64,000 bases of DNA from Leptospiraceae bacterium (GCA_025059995.1 JANXCF010000002.1:310001-374000), one strand, 5' to 3'. Positions 1-9,603 are shown, counted from the stretch's first letter. Numbers and translations are program-made. The notes: generated by a model from the sequence alone, not told the origin.

Positions 1-48
1 AAGGATTCCGTTATCATTTATTCGAGAATTTTCTTCTTTCATATGTAG
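1..48 (+). CDS. C-terminal tail of an upstream gene (partial)
   Basis: Frame 1 is open from the window edge to a TAG at 46-48 and encodes about 15 residues. The TAG overlaps the GTG start of the next gene (TAGTG), which is typical of translational coupling between co-transcribed genes. Too little remains to suggest a function. The open frame is short enough that it could be chance. Confidence 0.35.
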   Translation, partial: KDSVIIYSRIFFFHM

Positions 49-1163
49 TGGAGTTGCTCCTTTTGATTCCTTTGCCATTTTTGTTTTTGACATTTTTGAA
101 AGTTTTACTAAATACAAGGCTTACGTTTTTTTATCGCTTTGTTGGATATTTTTCTCTTTTCTTGTTCGTAATTACTTTAGTTTCATCTTTAGTGCCTCAT
201 ACTTACAAAACTTTGGTTCTATACGCTATCACTTATATAAATCTGATTAACTTGATGGTAGCTGTTGTCGAAGTTCTAAGACTTTTCTTACAAATAGAAA
301 TTCGAAAAAAATTGGCATATATTTGGTTCGGGATATTGAGTATGATTCCTTTTATCGCAATGGATATTTTGATTACGATTGAACTTCTTTCCTTTCCAAA
401 AACATTTGTATTTGGATATTCTGTTTTTCTTGTTAGTTTTGCTATTCAATTATCAAAGCGAGCTACTCAGCTAAAAGAACTTTATCATCAACAGGAGGTA
501 AGAATCAAACAATCAGAAAAACAAAAACTCAATATTATTTATAATGTTTCCAGTAAATTTCATTCAATGTTTGCCGAGCTGGAAGAAAATATAAAACAAA
601 AAAAGGATCCTGAATCTTCTATATTGAAGACTCAGGTTTTTTTAGAAAGTCTGCAAATCTTAACTTCTCTTGAACAGAAAAAATATATCCCACAACCAGC
701 AAAAATTAACCTAAAAGAAGAGATAGAAAAAATCATACAACTAGTTTTAAGAACTACTAAACAAAAAAAGCATCGAATTCAAGCAGAAATACCATCAGCT
801 TTTTTCTGGATGGATATAAATTTGTTTAAGTTTATTTTATATCATTTGCTAGAAAATGCATTGCTTTACTCTAAAGATGTTGTTGGATGTAATGTGGAAA
901 TCGGAAGTTCTGAAAACCAATATGAAGATATATTGATTCTTAAAATCACTGATAATGGAATAGGGATTGCGAAAGATCAAGTTGATAAAATATTCACTAA
1001 GTATTATCGAGGGCATGACCATTCTATTCCTGGTGCTGGAATTGGTCTTACTTTAGTAAAAGAAGCTGTGGAATTTTTACATGGCACCGTTTCTGTTGAC
1101 TCAAAGCCGTTTTTTTATACGATTTTTGAAGTTCAAATTCCATCACTGAGAGAAGTTCAATGA
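48..1163 (+). CDS. Membrane sensor histidine kinase-like protein
   Basis: 371 aa with a GTG start. The first ~135 residues are strongly hydrophobic, with about five membrane segments. A helical linker follows, then a C-terminal HATPase_c domain with a clear N box (LLENALLYS, N270), G1 box (TDNGIGIA, about 301-308) and G2 box (GAGIGLTLVKEA, about 329-340). The dimerisation helix has no canonical H-E-L-x-x-P motif; only H172 (SSKFHSM) sits near the expected place. ATP binding therefore looks intact, but autophosphorylation on a standard H box is uncertain. The next gene starts inside its stop (ATGA overlap), so the two sensor-like proteins are probably made together. No response regulator is adjacent. 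Confidence 0.8.
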   Translation: MELLLLIPLPFLFLTFLKVLLNTRLTFFYRFVGYFSLFLFVITLVSSLVPHTYKTLVLYAITYINLINLMVAVVEVLRLFLQIEIRKKLAYIWFGILSMIPFIAMDILITIELLSFPKTFVFGYSVFLVSFAIQLSKRATQLKELYHQQEVRIKQSEKQKLNIIYNVSSKFHSMFAELEENIKQKKDPESSILKTQVFLESLQILTSLEQKKYIPQPAKINLKEEIEKIIQLVLRTTKQKKHRIQAEIPSAFFWMDINLFKFILYHLLENALLYSKDVVGCNVEIGSSENQYEDILILKITDNGIGIAKDQVDKIFTKYYRGHDHSIPGAGIGLTLVKEAVEFLHGTVSVDSKPFFYTIFEVQIPSLREVQ

Positions 1164-3064
1164 AATTCAAAAATTTTCTCTTTTTTTTCTTCGTTTTTCT
1201 TTCTTCTACAAATGCCGAAGAATGGAAAATCAGTTTAAAAGATGATAAAGAAAATATAGAACTTCAATCAAAGACGAATTGGAGTGAAATTCAGATACCA
1301 ATTAATTTTGATGAATTCATTACAACAAAATCAAGAGTTGTTTGGTTAAGAAAAGAATTTACGATTGATAAAAATTCCCAATATGCCTTTTTAATTACAC
1401 GTATCAACGTTCCAGTTGAGATCTATTTTAATGAAGTTTTAATCTATGACTCGAATAAACAACATCAAGAAGAAAATATTTTTATATCTTTACCCATGAA
1501 TCTCTATCGAACAGATAACAATGTGATTGCTATGCGCATTTTTCTTGTCCATCCAATAGCAAGTGGTATATATGGCACAACTGAAATAAACGAATTTTCA
1601 AAACTGTATCCAAAATACTTATTTTTTTATACTGAATATTTCATTTTTGCAATTTTAATGATTGGTGTAGGTTTGTTTCTATTGGGGTTTTTTGTTCATA
1701 GCCGGAATGAGATTTTTTCAATATATCTTTCACTTTATAACATTATAATAGGATTTAGCATATTGGGAAGTAGTGAGTTATTATTAAGAGAAGTTCCTTT
1801 TCCAAAATTAATACAATCCTTTGCTTTTTCTCTGTTGATATTTGTTCCTTTTCTTTATCGAAGGTTTTTTCTAAGATACTTATATCAAGAAATTGAAGCT
1901 AAACATTATGATATTGTTATATCTGTATTTTTATTTTTCTTTCTATTCACCATCAATCTTATGGGAGCTGAAAAACTAAAGATTTTAAACTACCTTTGGG
2001 CACCATTATTAGGAATTATTTTTTTGAGTTTTATTTATAAGAAATACTTGAAGATAATTTGGGATTTTCACATAAAGGATTTTGTTTTTTTTGCTTATTG
2101 GTTAATATTTATTTTGTATTTAGTCATTAAAATCTATACCTATGAGTTTTTTGAAACTAACTATTCTCTTTTCGATGAAGTAGGAATGGTATTATTCTTT
2201 TTTCCCTCATTACTTATAGCAATAAATTTTTTAAAGACTCATAGGGAAATCAAAGAGAAAAATCAGAAGCTATTACTATTGGATGTTTTTCAAACGAACA
2301 TCTTTCAATATATTTTGACACTTCTAAAAAAGCCTATTTTGGATTTTTTAACAAATTTACAATCAATGTCTATAAAAGAATCTTCTCCAAATCAAATTCA
2401 AGCCATGATACATAAGCTAAAAGACATGGAAAATCGTCTTAATGATATCCTAGAATTGAGTAGACTTGAAACTATCAAAGAACCAGAGTCTTATGAAGAA
2501 GTTGAATTAAAAGAGTTTTTAGTAGAAATCTTAGGAAAAAAAGAAATTTTTTATACCATCAAAATTGACAAGGATATAAAAATAGAAACCAGTTTAGAAT
2601 TAGTAAACTCGTTACTAGTAAGGTTTTTTGAATTTCCAGGTTTCCAAGGGATAAAGAATAAAAATTTAGTTGTGATAAATGATGAACAAAAAGTATATTT
2701 TCGTTTTTTCTTTCATAGTGAGAATTATAAGATTATAAGTAGAGTTTATAATGTCTTTAAAGAAAAATTGATTGATAATGAGGGTTGGTGGATCTTAGGA
2801 AAAATCATCAAAGAAAATTTGAGAATTTTAGGTGGGGATTTCAATTTAAGGTCAATCCAAAAACACTACTTATTAATTGAGTTTTCTTTTAGGTTCAAAA
2901 ACCAAGAAATCGGAAAAGCCTATTCTTCTCAGAAAAAAAGAAAGAGAGAAGTTCCTTTGGTTTATAGTCTTGCAGAAACAAAACAAAAGATGCTAAAAGA
3001 TCATCAAAGTGAAGATATGCTTTTGCAAAGAATTAAAAACCTATTTAAAAAAAGGATTGCATAA
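1160..3064 (+). CDS. 7TMR-DISM-type sensor with degenerate kinase tail
   Basis: 634 aa. A signal peptide (residues 1-19) is followed by a ~130-residue extracytoplasmic beta-rich domain resembling the 7TMR-DISM extracellular fold, about seven membrane segments (roughly 160-355), and a cytoplasmic tail. The tail looks like a histidine kinase that has lost its chemistry. The position of the H box reads LLKKPILDF, with no His. The N-box equivalent reads NSLLVRFFEF, and the last helix/G-box region (ILGKIIKENLRILGG) lacks the glycine pattern. It overlaps the upstream kinase by 4 bases (ATGA). I infer a receptor that signals by partnering with the upstream protein rather than by its own phosphorylation. 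Confidence 0.65.
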   Translation: MKFKNFLFFFFVFLSSTNAEEWKISLKDDKENIELQSKTNWSEIQIPINFDEFITTKSRVVWLRKEFTIDKNSQYAFLITRINVPVEIYFNEVLIYDSNKQHQEENIFISLPMNLYRTDNNVIAMRIFLVHPIASGIYGTTEINEFSKLYPKYLFFYTEYFIFAILMIGVGLFLLGFFVHSRNEIFSIYLSLYNIIIGFSILGSSELLLREVPFPKLIQSFAFSLLIFVPFLYRRFFLRYLYQEIEAKHYDIVISVFLFFFLFTINLMGAEKLKILNYLWAPLLGIIFLSFIYKKYLKIIWDFHIKDFVFFAYWLIFILYLVIKIYTYEFFETNYSLFDEVGMVLFFFPSLLIAINFLKTHREIKEKNQKLLLLDVFQTNIFQYILTLLKKPILDFLTNLQSMSIKESSPNQIQAMIHKLKDMENRLNDILELSRLETIKEPESYEEVELKEFLVEILGKKEIFYTIKIDKDIKIETSLELVNSLLVRFFEFPGFQGIKNKNLVVINDEQKVYFRFFFHSENYKIISRVYNVFKEKLIDNEGWWILGKIIKENLRILGGDFNLRSIQKHYLLIEFSFRFKNQEIGKAYSSQKKRKREVPLVYSLAETKQKMLKDHQSEDMLLQRIKNLFKKRIA

Positions 3065-3090
3065 AAAGAAAGAAAGGAAAAAACTTTAAC

Positions 3091-4392
3091 ATGGATTATG
3101 CAGAAATTAAAATCAATGGTAAGTTCATTAGATTGCCTTTAATTAAAGGTTCAGACGGAAAACAAGCTATAGATATTCGTTTTTTTAATCAAGAGAATAA
3201 TATCACAACTTTTGATACAGCATTAAATAGCACATCCATTGCCAAAAGCCAAATTAGTTATATTGACTCTAAAAATGGAAAGCTTTACTATCGTGGATAT
3301 GATGTAGAGGAACTTGTTGAAAAATCTACATTTGTAGAAGTGGCATTTTTATTGATTTATGGTCATTTACCTACTAAGGAGGAAATGAAGAAGTTCTCTT
3401 TGGAATTAAGTAAGCACTCTATGATACATGAATCCATGAGGCTTTTCTTCGATGCTTTCCCTGGCACAGCACATCCGTTAGCAATCTTGGCTACATTAGT
3501 AACAGCTCTCTCTGCGTATTATCCTTTGTCATTTGAAGAAAACATGAAAAAAGGCATTGATATACGAATCAGATTATTAGCCAAAGTTCGGACATTAGCT
3601 GCTTGGGCATACAAGAAAAGTGTTGGACAACCTATCATATATCCTCGTGATGAATTACCCTACTGCACGAATTTTCTAAATATGATGTTTGCTACGCCTG
3701 CTGAACCTTATCAAGTAGATCCAATAGATGATCGGATACTCAATCAAGTTCTTATACTCTATGCTGATCATGAGATGAATGCTACAACAACAACAGTGCG
3801 GATTGTAGCAAGTGGAAGGGCAAATTTATTTGCATGTATAAATGCTGGTATTTGTTCTCTTTGGGGATCGAGGGAATCTGACGCAAATGTCCCACCAATT
3901 GTGATGCTAGAAGAAATGATTAACAAAAACTTAACTCCAGAAGTATACTTTCGAGATTTTCTCTACGGTAAGAGGCAATTGAAACTCAACAGTTTAGGAC
4001 ATCCAGCTTATGAAACGGAAGATCCTCGTGCCAGAGTCAGCCGAAGGTTGTTTAAAGACTATTATCAATTGAAGTTACAAAAGGATCCCACAATTGCGAA
4101 TGACCCTATTATCAAAAAAGCTTTAGAAGTCGAAGATTATGTTTCTAATCATCCCCTCTTCAAGGAAATGAACTTGTATTTGAATGTAGAGTTTTATTCA
4201 GCGTTGATCTTTAAGCTCTTGGGAATTCCTCCAAAAATGAATAATGTTATCCGAACAATTGGTAAATTACCAGGATGGTTAGCTCATTGGTCTGAGCAAC
4301 GAGAAGATCCGGATCGAAAATCCTATCGTCCAAGGCAAGTTTACGTAGGGAATTTAAACAAAAAGTATATTCCTATTGATGAACGAACATAA
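3091..4392 (+). CDS. Citrate synthase-family protein with altered active site
   Basis: 433 aa, the usual length of a type II citrate synthase, and recognisable from end to end: AKSQISYIDSKNGKLYYRGY near residue 51, LILYADHEMNATTTTVR at 221-237, LGHPAYETEDPRARV at 302-316, LPGWLAHWSEQREDPD near the end. The catalytic positions are abnormal. The family motif WGPxHGGAN reads WGSRESDAN, placing Glu262 where E. coli His264 belongs. The family N-V-D-F-Y reads NVEFYS, placing Glu367 where Asp362 belongs. His304 (E. coli His305) is kept, but the following Arg is Pro. Normal condensation of oxaloacetate and acetyl-CoA seems unlikely. It may be a paralogue with altered chemistry or a regulatory role. 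Start ATG follows AAAGGAAA. Confidence 0.8.
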   Translation: MDYAEIKINGKFIRLPLIKGSDGKQAIDIRFFNQENNITTFDTALNSTSIAKSQISYIDSKNGKLYYRGYDVEELVEKSTFVEVAFLLIYGHLPTKEEMKKFSLELSKHSMIHESMRLFFDAFPGTAHPLAILATLVTALSAYYPLSFEENMKKGIDIRIRLLAKVRTLAAWAYKKSVGQPIIYPRDELPYCTNFLNMMFATPAEPYQVDPIDDRILNQVLILYADHEMNATTTTVRIVASGRANLFACINAGICSLWGSRESDANVPPIVMLEEMINKNLTPEVYFRDFLYGKRQLKLNSLGHPAYETEDPRARVSRRLFKDYYQLKLQKDPTIANDPIIKKALEVEDYVSNHPLFKEMNLYLNVEFYSALIFKLLGIPPKMNNVIRTIGKLPGWLAHWSEQREDPDRKSYRPRQVYVGNLNKKYIPIDERT

Positions 4393-4395
4393 AAA

Positions 4396-5769
4396 TCAAA
4401 TGGTTTTCGAATAAATGGGCTTTTGATCTTTCTTGTTTTCCAAGAAAGCATCAAAAGCCATAGCTACGTTTCTGATTAGAGGTCTTCCATTGGGTAAAAT
4501 CTTTAATTGGTGGTTTTCAATTTCTATAAGCCCATCTTCAATGAGGGGTTTTAATTTTTGAATTGAATTATGGAAATATTCATAAAATTTTATACGATAT
4601 GTTTCTTCAATCTCACTGAAATCTACGTATAAATTACACATAATTTTCAGGATTACGTCCCTTCGAAGGATATCATCGAAGTTCATCTGATAACCATCAT
4701 GAATCGGAAGTTTGTTAAGATCCAGAGTTTTTCGGTATTCTTCTAATCCTTTTTTGTTACGAATATATAAGTTTTGGAATTGTCCTATGGCTGTAATCCC
4801 AAAGGCAATCACATCCATAGAATCTAAAACAGTGTATCCTTGAAAGTTTCGATGAAGTTTTTTTTGCAAAAATGCTTTGGATAATTCATCCTCAGGTTTT
4901 GCAAAATGATCAAGTCCGATATAAATATAACCATTCTCAGTAAGGGTTTCTACGATATTTTTAAAGATTTGGATTTTTTCTAATGGAGAGGGGAGTTTCT
5001 CCAAAGGAATTAATTTTTGGTGCTTCTTTATCCATGGAACGTGAGCATAACTAAAAAACGCCAATCGATCTGGCTTCCATTCTAATATCTTTATTAGATT
5101 GTTTTCATATGAACTTTTAGTTTGATAGGGAAGACCATAGATAAAATCCATATTGATAGAATCAAATCCCAAATCTCGGGCAGAGTAGTATAATTCTTCT
5201 ATGAGTTCAACTGGTTGTATTCGATGGACACTAACTTGAACTTCGTCGTTTATATCCTGAACACCAAAACTTATGCGGTTAAATCCTAAGTTCTTGAGTA
5301 ATTGTAATTGTTCTTTTTTCGTAGTTCGGGGATCAAGTTCTATACTGATTTCAGCGTGAGGATCAATAACAAAGTGCTCTTTGATGAATAAAAAAAGATC
5401 TTCGATTTGATTGAGAGACAAAAAATTTGGGGTTCCACCGCCCCAGTGGAGTTGATGAACCACATGATCACTTTTCAAATAAGACAAAACCAATTCTACT
5501 TCTTTTTTTAAGTATTTCAGATATCGCTCAATGATTTCTTGGTTTTGAGTTATTACAACATTACATCCACAATAATAACATAAGCTCTTACAAAACGGAA
5601 TGTGAAAGTATAACGAAATCTTTGGAGTTACTTTATGAGAACTCAAATATTCAATATACTCTTTTTCTCCAACATCTGAAGAAAAATTCGGAACAGGAGG
5701 ATAACTTGTATACCTCGGACCTGAAACATTATGTTTTTGAACAATCTCTGGATGAATTTCGATCTTCAT
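4396..5769 (-). CDS. hemN: Oxygen-independent coproporphyrinogen III oxidase
   Basis: 457 aa, the same length as E. coli HemN. This radical-SAM enzyme oxidatively decarboxylates coproporphyrinogen III to protoporphyrinogen IX in haem synthesis without oxygen. Seen: RYTSYPPVPNF near the N-terminus, HIPFCKSLCYYCGCN with the CxxxCxxC cluster ligands, the WGGGTPNFL glycine motif, and the C-terminal HemN domain with LHRNFQGYT. The start codon follows the leuA stop with no gap (TAG ATG), so it is translated from the leuA transcript. The haem product fits the cytochrome-dependent respiratory genes at 43-49 kb. Confidence 0.93.
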   Translation of the reverse strand: MKIEIHPEIVQKHNVSGPRYTSYPPVPNFSSDVGEKEYIEYLSSHKVTPKISLYFHIPFCKSLCYYCGCNVVITQNQEIIERYLKYLKKEVELVLSYLKSDHVVHQLHWGGGTPNFLSLNQIEDLFLFIKEHFVIDPHAEISIELDPRTTKKEQLQLLKNLGFNRISFGVQDINDEVQVSVHRIQPVELIEELYYSARDLGFDSINMDFIYGLPYQTKSSYENNLIKILEWKPDRLAFFSYAHVPWIKKHQKLIPLEKLPSPLEKIQIFKNIVETLTENGYIYIGLDHFAKPEDELSKAFLQKKLHRNFQGYTVLDSMDVIAFGITAIGQFQNLYIRNKKGLEEYRKTLDLNKLPIHDGYQMNFDDILRRDVILKIMCNLYVDFSEIEETYRIKFYEYFHNSIQKLKPLIEDGLIEIENHQLKILPNGRPLIRNVAMAFDAFLENKKDQKPIYSKTI

Positions 5770-7392
5770 CTACACGGTATCTCCCTCTTGGGGAAACTGC
5801 ACATGACTCATCTCGCTGGAGGAGTATCTATTTACAGCTTCTAAATATGCATAGGCAGAAGCTTCTAAAATATCTGTGGATGTTGCTCTTCCAGCATAGA
5901 GTTTATTTTTGATCTGAACGAGCACACTTACTTGAGCTTGTGCGTCTGTTCCTTCGCTGATAGGTTGGAGGCGATAGCTTTTGATTTTCGTTTGGATTCC
6001 CGTGATACGGTCAATCGCATTGCAAATAGCTTCGACGGGACCGTCTCCCGTTGCGGCTTCAGTCAATACGATTGGATCTCCATTTTCGTCTTTTAACTCA
6101 TTGTCTTTTAACTTCACTGTGGCTGTAGGAGTAGTTCCTTTCCCAGTGAAAATATGGAGTTTTATGATTTCATAGCGATTCCCTAATCTTTTTCGTGTGG
6201 CGTCATCAACAATGGCTAAAATATCTTCGTCGTAGACTTCTTTCTTTTTATCTGCAAGTTCAGTGAATTTCTGAAAGATTTCTTCAAATTGTTTTTCATC
6301 AAAGGTATAACCCAATCGAGTGAGTTTATCTTTAAGAGCATGTCTTCCACTGTGTCTTCCCAAAACAATCCGATTAGAGGGAAGTCCCACAGACTCTGGA
6401 GTCATGATTTCGTATGTTAGAGGATTTTTCAACACTCCATCTTGATGTATCCCTGACTCATGAGCAAACGCATTATCTCCCACAATGGCTTTGTTGGGTT
6501 GAACCACCATTCCCGTTACTGTTCGAACCAAGAGACTTGTCTTCATGATTTCTTGGGTCTTTATGTTGGTTCGTACTTTGAAGTATTCACCACGAGTATA
6601 GATTGCCATGACAACTTCTTCTAAGGCGGTATTTCCTGCGCGTTCCCCGATACCATTGATGGTGCATTCGATTTGTCTTGCTCCAGCTCGGACTGCCGCC
6701 AAGCTATTCGCTGTTGCCATCCCTAAATCATTATGACAATGTGCACTGAAAATGACTTTATCAGCATGATCACACTTTTGGATTAAATAACGAAAAAGTT
6801 CGTAATACTCGTCGGGAGTGGTATAACCTACGGTATCGGGGATGTTGATAACAGTGGCACCAGCTTCAATCACTCGAGAAATGAGCTCTACTAAAAACTC
6901 TTTTTCACTTCGAGTAGCATCTTCAGGGGAAAATTCCACATCATGAGTGTAGTCTTTTGCCCACTTGACAGCTTCCACGGCTTTTTCTATCACTTTGTTG
7001 GGTTCAAGTCCAAGTTTGTATTTCATGTGAATGGGGCTTGAGGCAATAAAAGTATGAATTCTTTTTCTTCTGGCGTCCTTGAGGGCTTCTGCGGCAACTT
7101 CTATGTCTTTTCGTACAGCTCTTGCTAAGGCGGCAATGATGGGACCTTCGATTTCTCTAGCAATCCTTTGGACGGCGCGAAACTGCACTGGGCTCGAGAT
7201 GGGAAAGCCCGCTTCAATGATATCAACTCCCAGGGCTTCTAATCGGTGGGCAACCTCTACTTTTTGTTCTTCTGTCATTGCCGCACCTGGACATTGCTCT
7301 CCATCCCTCAACGTGGTGTCAAAAATATAAACCAAATCTTTTTCACTTTTTTCAATTGTTCTTTGAATTGCTTGTTCTGTTTGAGTATTCAT
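5770..7392 (-). CDS. leuA: 2-isopropylmalate synthase
   Basis: 540 aa. It condenses acetyl-CoA with 2-oxoisovalerate, the committed step of leucine synthesis. N-terminal HMGL-like TIM barrel with FDTTLRDGEQCPG, the metal-binding HCHNDLGMA, and NGIGERAGNTALEE. The C-terminal ~150 residues form the LeuA regulatory domain, so leucine feedback is expected from family knowledge. The close relatives citramalate synthase and homocitrate synthase are the main alternatives; the overall length, RRKRIHTFIASSPIHMKYKL and VGDNAFAHESGIHQDG favour LeuA. First gene of a pair with hemN. Confidence 0.9.
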   Translation of the reverse strand: MNTQTEQAIQRTIEKSEKDLVYIFDTTLRDGEQCPGAAMTEEQKVEVAHRLEALGVDIIEAGFPISSPVQFRAVQRIAREIEGPIIAALARAVRKDIEVAAEALKDARRKRIHTFIASSPIHMKYKLGLEPNKVIEKAVEAVKWAKDYTHDVEFSPEDATRSEKEFLVELISRVIEAGATVINIPDTVGYTTPDEYYELFRYLIQKCDHADKVIFSAHCHNDLGMATANSLAAVRAGARQIECTINGIGERAGNTALEEVVMAIYTRGEYFKVRTNIKTQEIMKTSLLVRTVTGMVVQPNKAIVGDNAFAHESGIHQDGVLKNPLTYEIMTPESVGLPSNRIVLGRHSGRHALKDKLTRLGYTFDEKQFEEIFQKFTELADKKKEVYDEDILAIVDDATRKRLGNRYEIIKLHIFTGKGTTPTATVKLKDNELKDENGDPIVLTEAATGDGPVEAICNAIDRITGIQTKIKSYRLQPISEGTDAQAQVSVLVQIKNKLYAGRATSTDILEASAYAYLEAVNRYSSSEMSHVQFPQEGDTV

Positions 7393-7423
7393 AGTTTTCT
7401 TGAGATTACTTCTACAATATATT

Positions 7424-8302
7424 TTAAGACTCGATTTCGAAAAGAATTTTTTTTGCTTGTTCTTTCTCTGGGGACTCGGGAAGAATTTTGATGGTTCTTT
7501 TGAGTTCTTCCAAAAACTTTTTTTGTTCGTCAGGTTTTAAGGAGTAAAACAATTCTTTGTGATCCTGACGTTGGGTGTAGTTTTTATATAGAAAACTGAT
7601 TGTTTTGTAATACATTCCTAAGGGAAAATCAGGATCATCTCTTTTTAACCAAGCAAGATAAGCATTCCAGTAACTATAAGCTTTTTTGTAGTCCCTTTTT
7701 TTTGTTTGAATCACAGCTAAATTGTATAAAAGATTTTTTCTGTTTTGGTAATAATTTTGATCATTTGGAGATAGCACTTGATGAGCTTTTAAGATATATT
7801 CTTCTGATTTTTCCAAATCATTGATTTGAAAGTAATAAGAACCTAATTGAAAGTAATAGTAATAATTTTTTGATTCTTTTTGAGTGTTAGCTATGAGTTC
7901 TTCATGATAAGTAGCTCTTTTTAGAATTGAATTTACTCGATCTATGTATATGGGTTTGGAAAAATACCCTTCAATTCGACCAAGTTCATAAAGATTGGAA
8001 TCAAATATAATCACAGTGGGATATCCATGAACATGGAATCTATCCGGTATCTCTGGGTGTTTGTCTCCATCAATAAGAACAAATACAAATCGATTTAAAA
8101 ACTTCTGAAATTCTTTTGAATGATAGATTTCTTTTTCTATGACTTTGCAGTAATGACATGTTTTGGAATAAAAATCCACAAAAATGGGTTTTTTTTCTTT
8201 TTGTGCTAATTCTTTCGCTTTTTCTAGGTCCGAAATCCAATTTGGTTTTGCTAATAGAGTAGAAGTTAGAAAAAATATTAAATACAATTTATAAAATTTC
8301 AT
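7424..8302 (-). CDS. Exported thioredoxin-fold protein with TPR tail
   Basis: 292 aa. A Sec signal peptide (residues 1-18, ending LLA-KP) leads into a thioredoxin-like domain of the DUF255/Thioredoxin_7 kind, with the redox motif C49-H-Y-C52 and a cis-Pro segment VHGYPTVII. From about residue 145 there are tetratricopeptide-like helices with many Tyr and Lys residues. It probably acts in the periplasm as a thiol reductase or disulfide-handling protein that docks partners through the TPR part. Its start overlaps the end of the J-domain gene upstream by 14 bases, so the two are co-translated; a link to protein folding is plausible but inferred. Confidence 0.75.
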   Translation of the reverse strand: MKFYKLYLIFFLTSTLLAKPNWISDLEKAKELAQKEKKPIFVDFYSKTCHYCKVIEKEIYHSKEFQKFLNRFVFVLIDGDKHPEIPDRFHVHGYPTVIIFDSNLYELGRIEGYFSKPIYIDRVNSILKRATYHEELIANTQKESKNYYYYFQLGSYYFQINDLEKSEEYILKAHQVLSPNDQNYYQNRKNLLYNLAVIQTKKRDYKKAYSYWNAYLAWLKRDDPDFPLGMYYKTISFLYKNYTQRQDHKELFYSLKPDEQKKFLEELKRTIKILPESPEKEQAKKILFEIES

Positions 8303-9122
8303 AATATTTTTGCAAAATGTTTGTATATGCCAAAATGATTTCTTTAGTTTTTTCTAAGCCATTAGGATTTTTGTCAGGATGATATTTTTTCAGTAAATTA
8401 TGATAAATTTGTTTTAATTCTTCTTTGGTTTTTGGAAGTTCTGAGATTTCTAAGATTTTTAAATATTCGTTTTGTTCTTTGGTTTTGGATTTTTGAAATT
8501 TTTCGTCATTTGGTATCCATTGATTTTGTAAGCAAATTCTTTTTAGTTTTTCGAAGAAATTATGATATAAATTTTTTTCGGAGATGATTTTTCGTTCAAA
8601 ACAATCTTGGATGTATTGATTGAGGATATACAAATTAAAATCGTTGGGTTTGATGTTTTTTTTCGAAAGAAAGATTTCAGCAGCTTTTCGAAAAAATAAT
8701 TCTTCTTCGAAATTCAAGTTAAAATAAAACATCAAGCCTTCATATACATCAGTGCAAGCAGAAACACTCGTTTGCAAACTTTCATATCGAACTTCATGAT
8801 TTTCTAAAAATGCTAATGTGATGGAAATATAGTATTCTAACCAGTCCCATAGTTCTTCTTGAGAAAAGAAAAAGCCTAAACTTTTTAAATGATTCAATAA
8901 ATTTTGTTTTTTGTTATATTTCAATATTTCAATCAAAAGATCAAAATTTTCTTTGTCAAAGTAATCGGGAGGTTGATAAATAGAAAATTCTCGATAGAGA
9001 AAAGAAACATACTCTTCGTATTTAAAATTCAATTCCTCGAGGACGTAATGATAGGGAATTCGGTGATAAATGTTATTAGCAAATTCCAAGAACTCATCAT
9101 AAAGAATCGATGTTTTTTTCAT
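8289..9122 (-). CDS. Protein with C-terminal J domain
   Basis: 277 aa from the chosen start. Residues to about 215 are a Phe/Tyr/Glu-rich helical region I do not recognise. The last ~55 residues are a J domain with the HPD tripeptide (LLKKYHPDKNPNG). J domains stimulate the ATPase of DnaK-type Hsp70s; with no Gly/Phe or zinc domain this is a specialised co-chaperone, not DnaJ itself. An open frame extends to 9167 inside ilvH, but the ATG at 9122 follows the ilvH stop by one base (TGA TATG), so I place the start there. The J domain at the C-terminus is the less common arrangement. Confidence 0.75.
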   Translation of the reverse strand: MKKTSILYDEFLEFANNIYHRIPYHYVLEELNFKYEEYVSFLYREFSIYQPPDYFDKENFDLLIEILKYNKKQNLLNHLKSLGFFFSQEELWDWLEYYISITLAFLENHEVRYESLQTSVSACTDVYEGLMFYFNLNFEEELFFRKAAEIFLSKKNIKPNDFNLYILNQYIQDCFERKIISEKNLYHNFFEKLKRICLQNQWIPNDEKFQKSKTKEQNEYLKILEISELPKTKEELKQIYHNLLKKYHPDKNPNGLEKTKEIILAYTNILQKYYEIL

Positions 9123-9123
9123 A

Positions 9124-9603
9124 TCATTCTGTATACATGGGAAGAGCGATTTGACCTGTTCTTGCAATCTCTAAAATTTCGTATTCGCTCAAAACTTTGA
9201 ATAAACTATTGATTTGACGTGGATTGCCTTGGACTTCAATTAGAATCGTGTTTTCGTGGATTTCGTGGATTTTTCCATTGAAAATCTCAATGATTCCAAA
9301 AAACTCACTTCTTTTATCAGGCATTACTTTGATACGCAGTAGGATCAATTCTCGTATTACGGCTTGAGAATAATTCAATATTCGCACATCTAAAACATCC
9401 GCTAATTTGAGTAGCTGCCCCTTGAGTTGATTGGCGGTATTTTCGTCCCCCATCATAACAATAGTGATAACAGAAATTTCGGGATTAGGTGTTTCTCCCA
9501 CAGCAATACTATCAATATTGAATCCACGACGTGTGAAAAGACCAGAAACATGACTCATCACTCCTGGTTTGTTCCGAACTGTGATAGATAAGATATGCTT
9601 CAT
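9124..9603 (-). CDS. ilvH: Acetolactate synthase small (regulatory) subunit
   Basis: 159 aa. The N-terminal ACT domain is clear (HILSITVRNKPGVMSHVSGL, then RRGFNIDSIAVG), followed by the C-terminal ALS_ss domain. The protein activates the IlvB/IlvI catalytic subunit and mediates valine feedback. The large subunit is not in this window. A good Shine-Dalgarno (GGAGGAATGA) precedes the ATG. It heads a minus-strand run with the J-domain and thioredoxin genes. Confidence 0.93.
   Translation of the reverse strand: MKHILSITVRNKPGVMSHVSGLFTRRGFNIDSIAVGETPNPEISVITIVMMGDENTANQLKGQLLKLADVLDVRILNYSQAVIRELILLRIKVMPDKRSEFFGIIEIFNGKIHEIHENTILIEVQGNPRQINSLFKVLSEYEILEIARTGQIALPMYTE

Noticed and set aside
5622-5912. 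96-codon plus-strand ORF across the hemN/leuA junction
   Set aside because: Antisense to both conserved genes, no ribosome site or domain.
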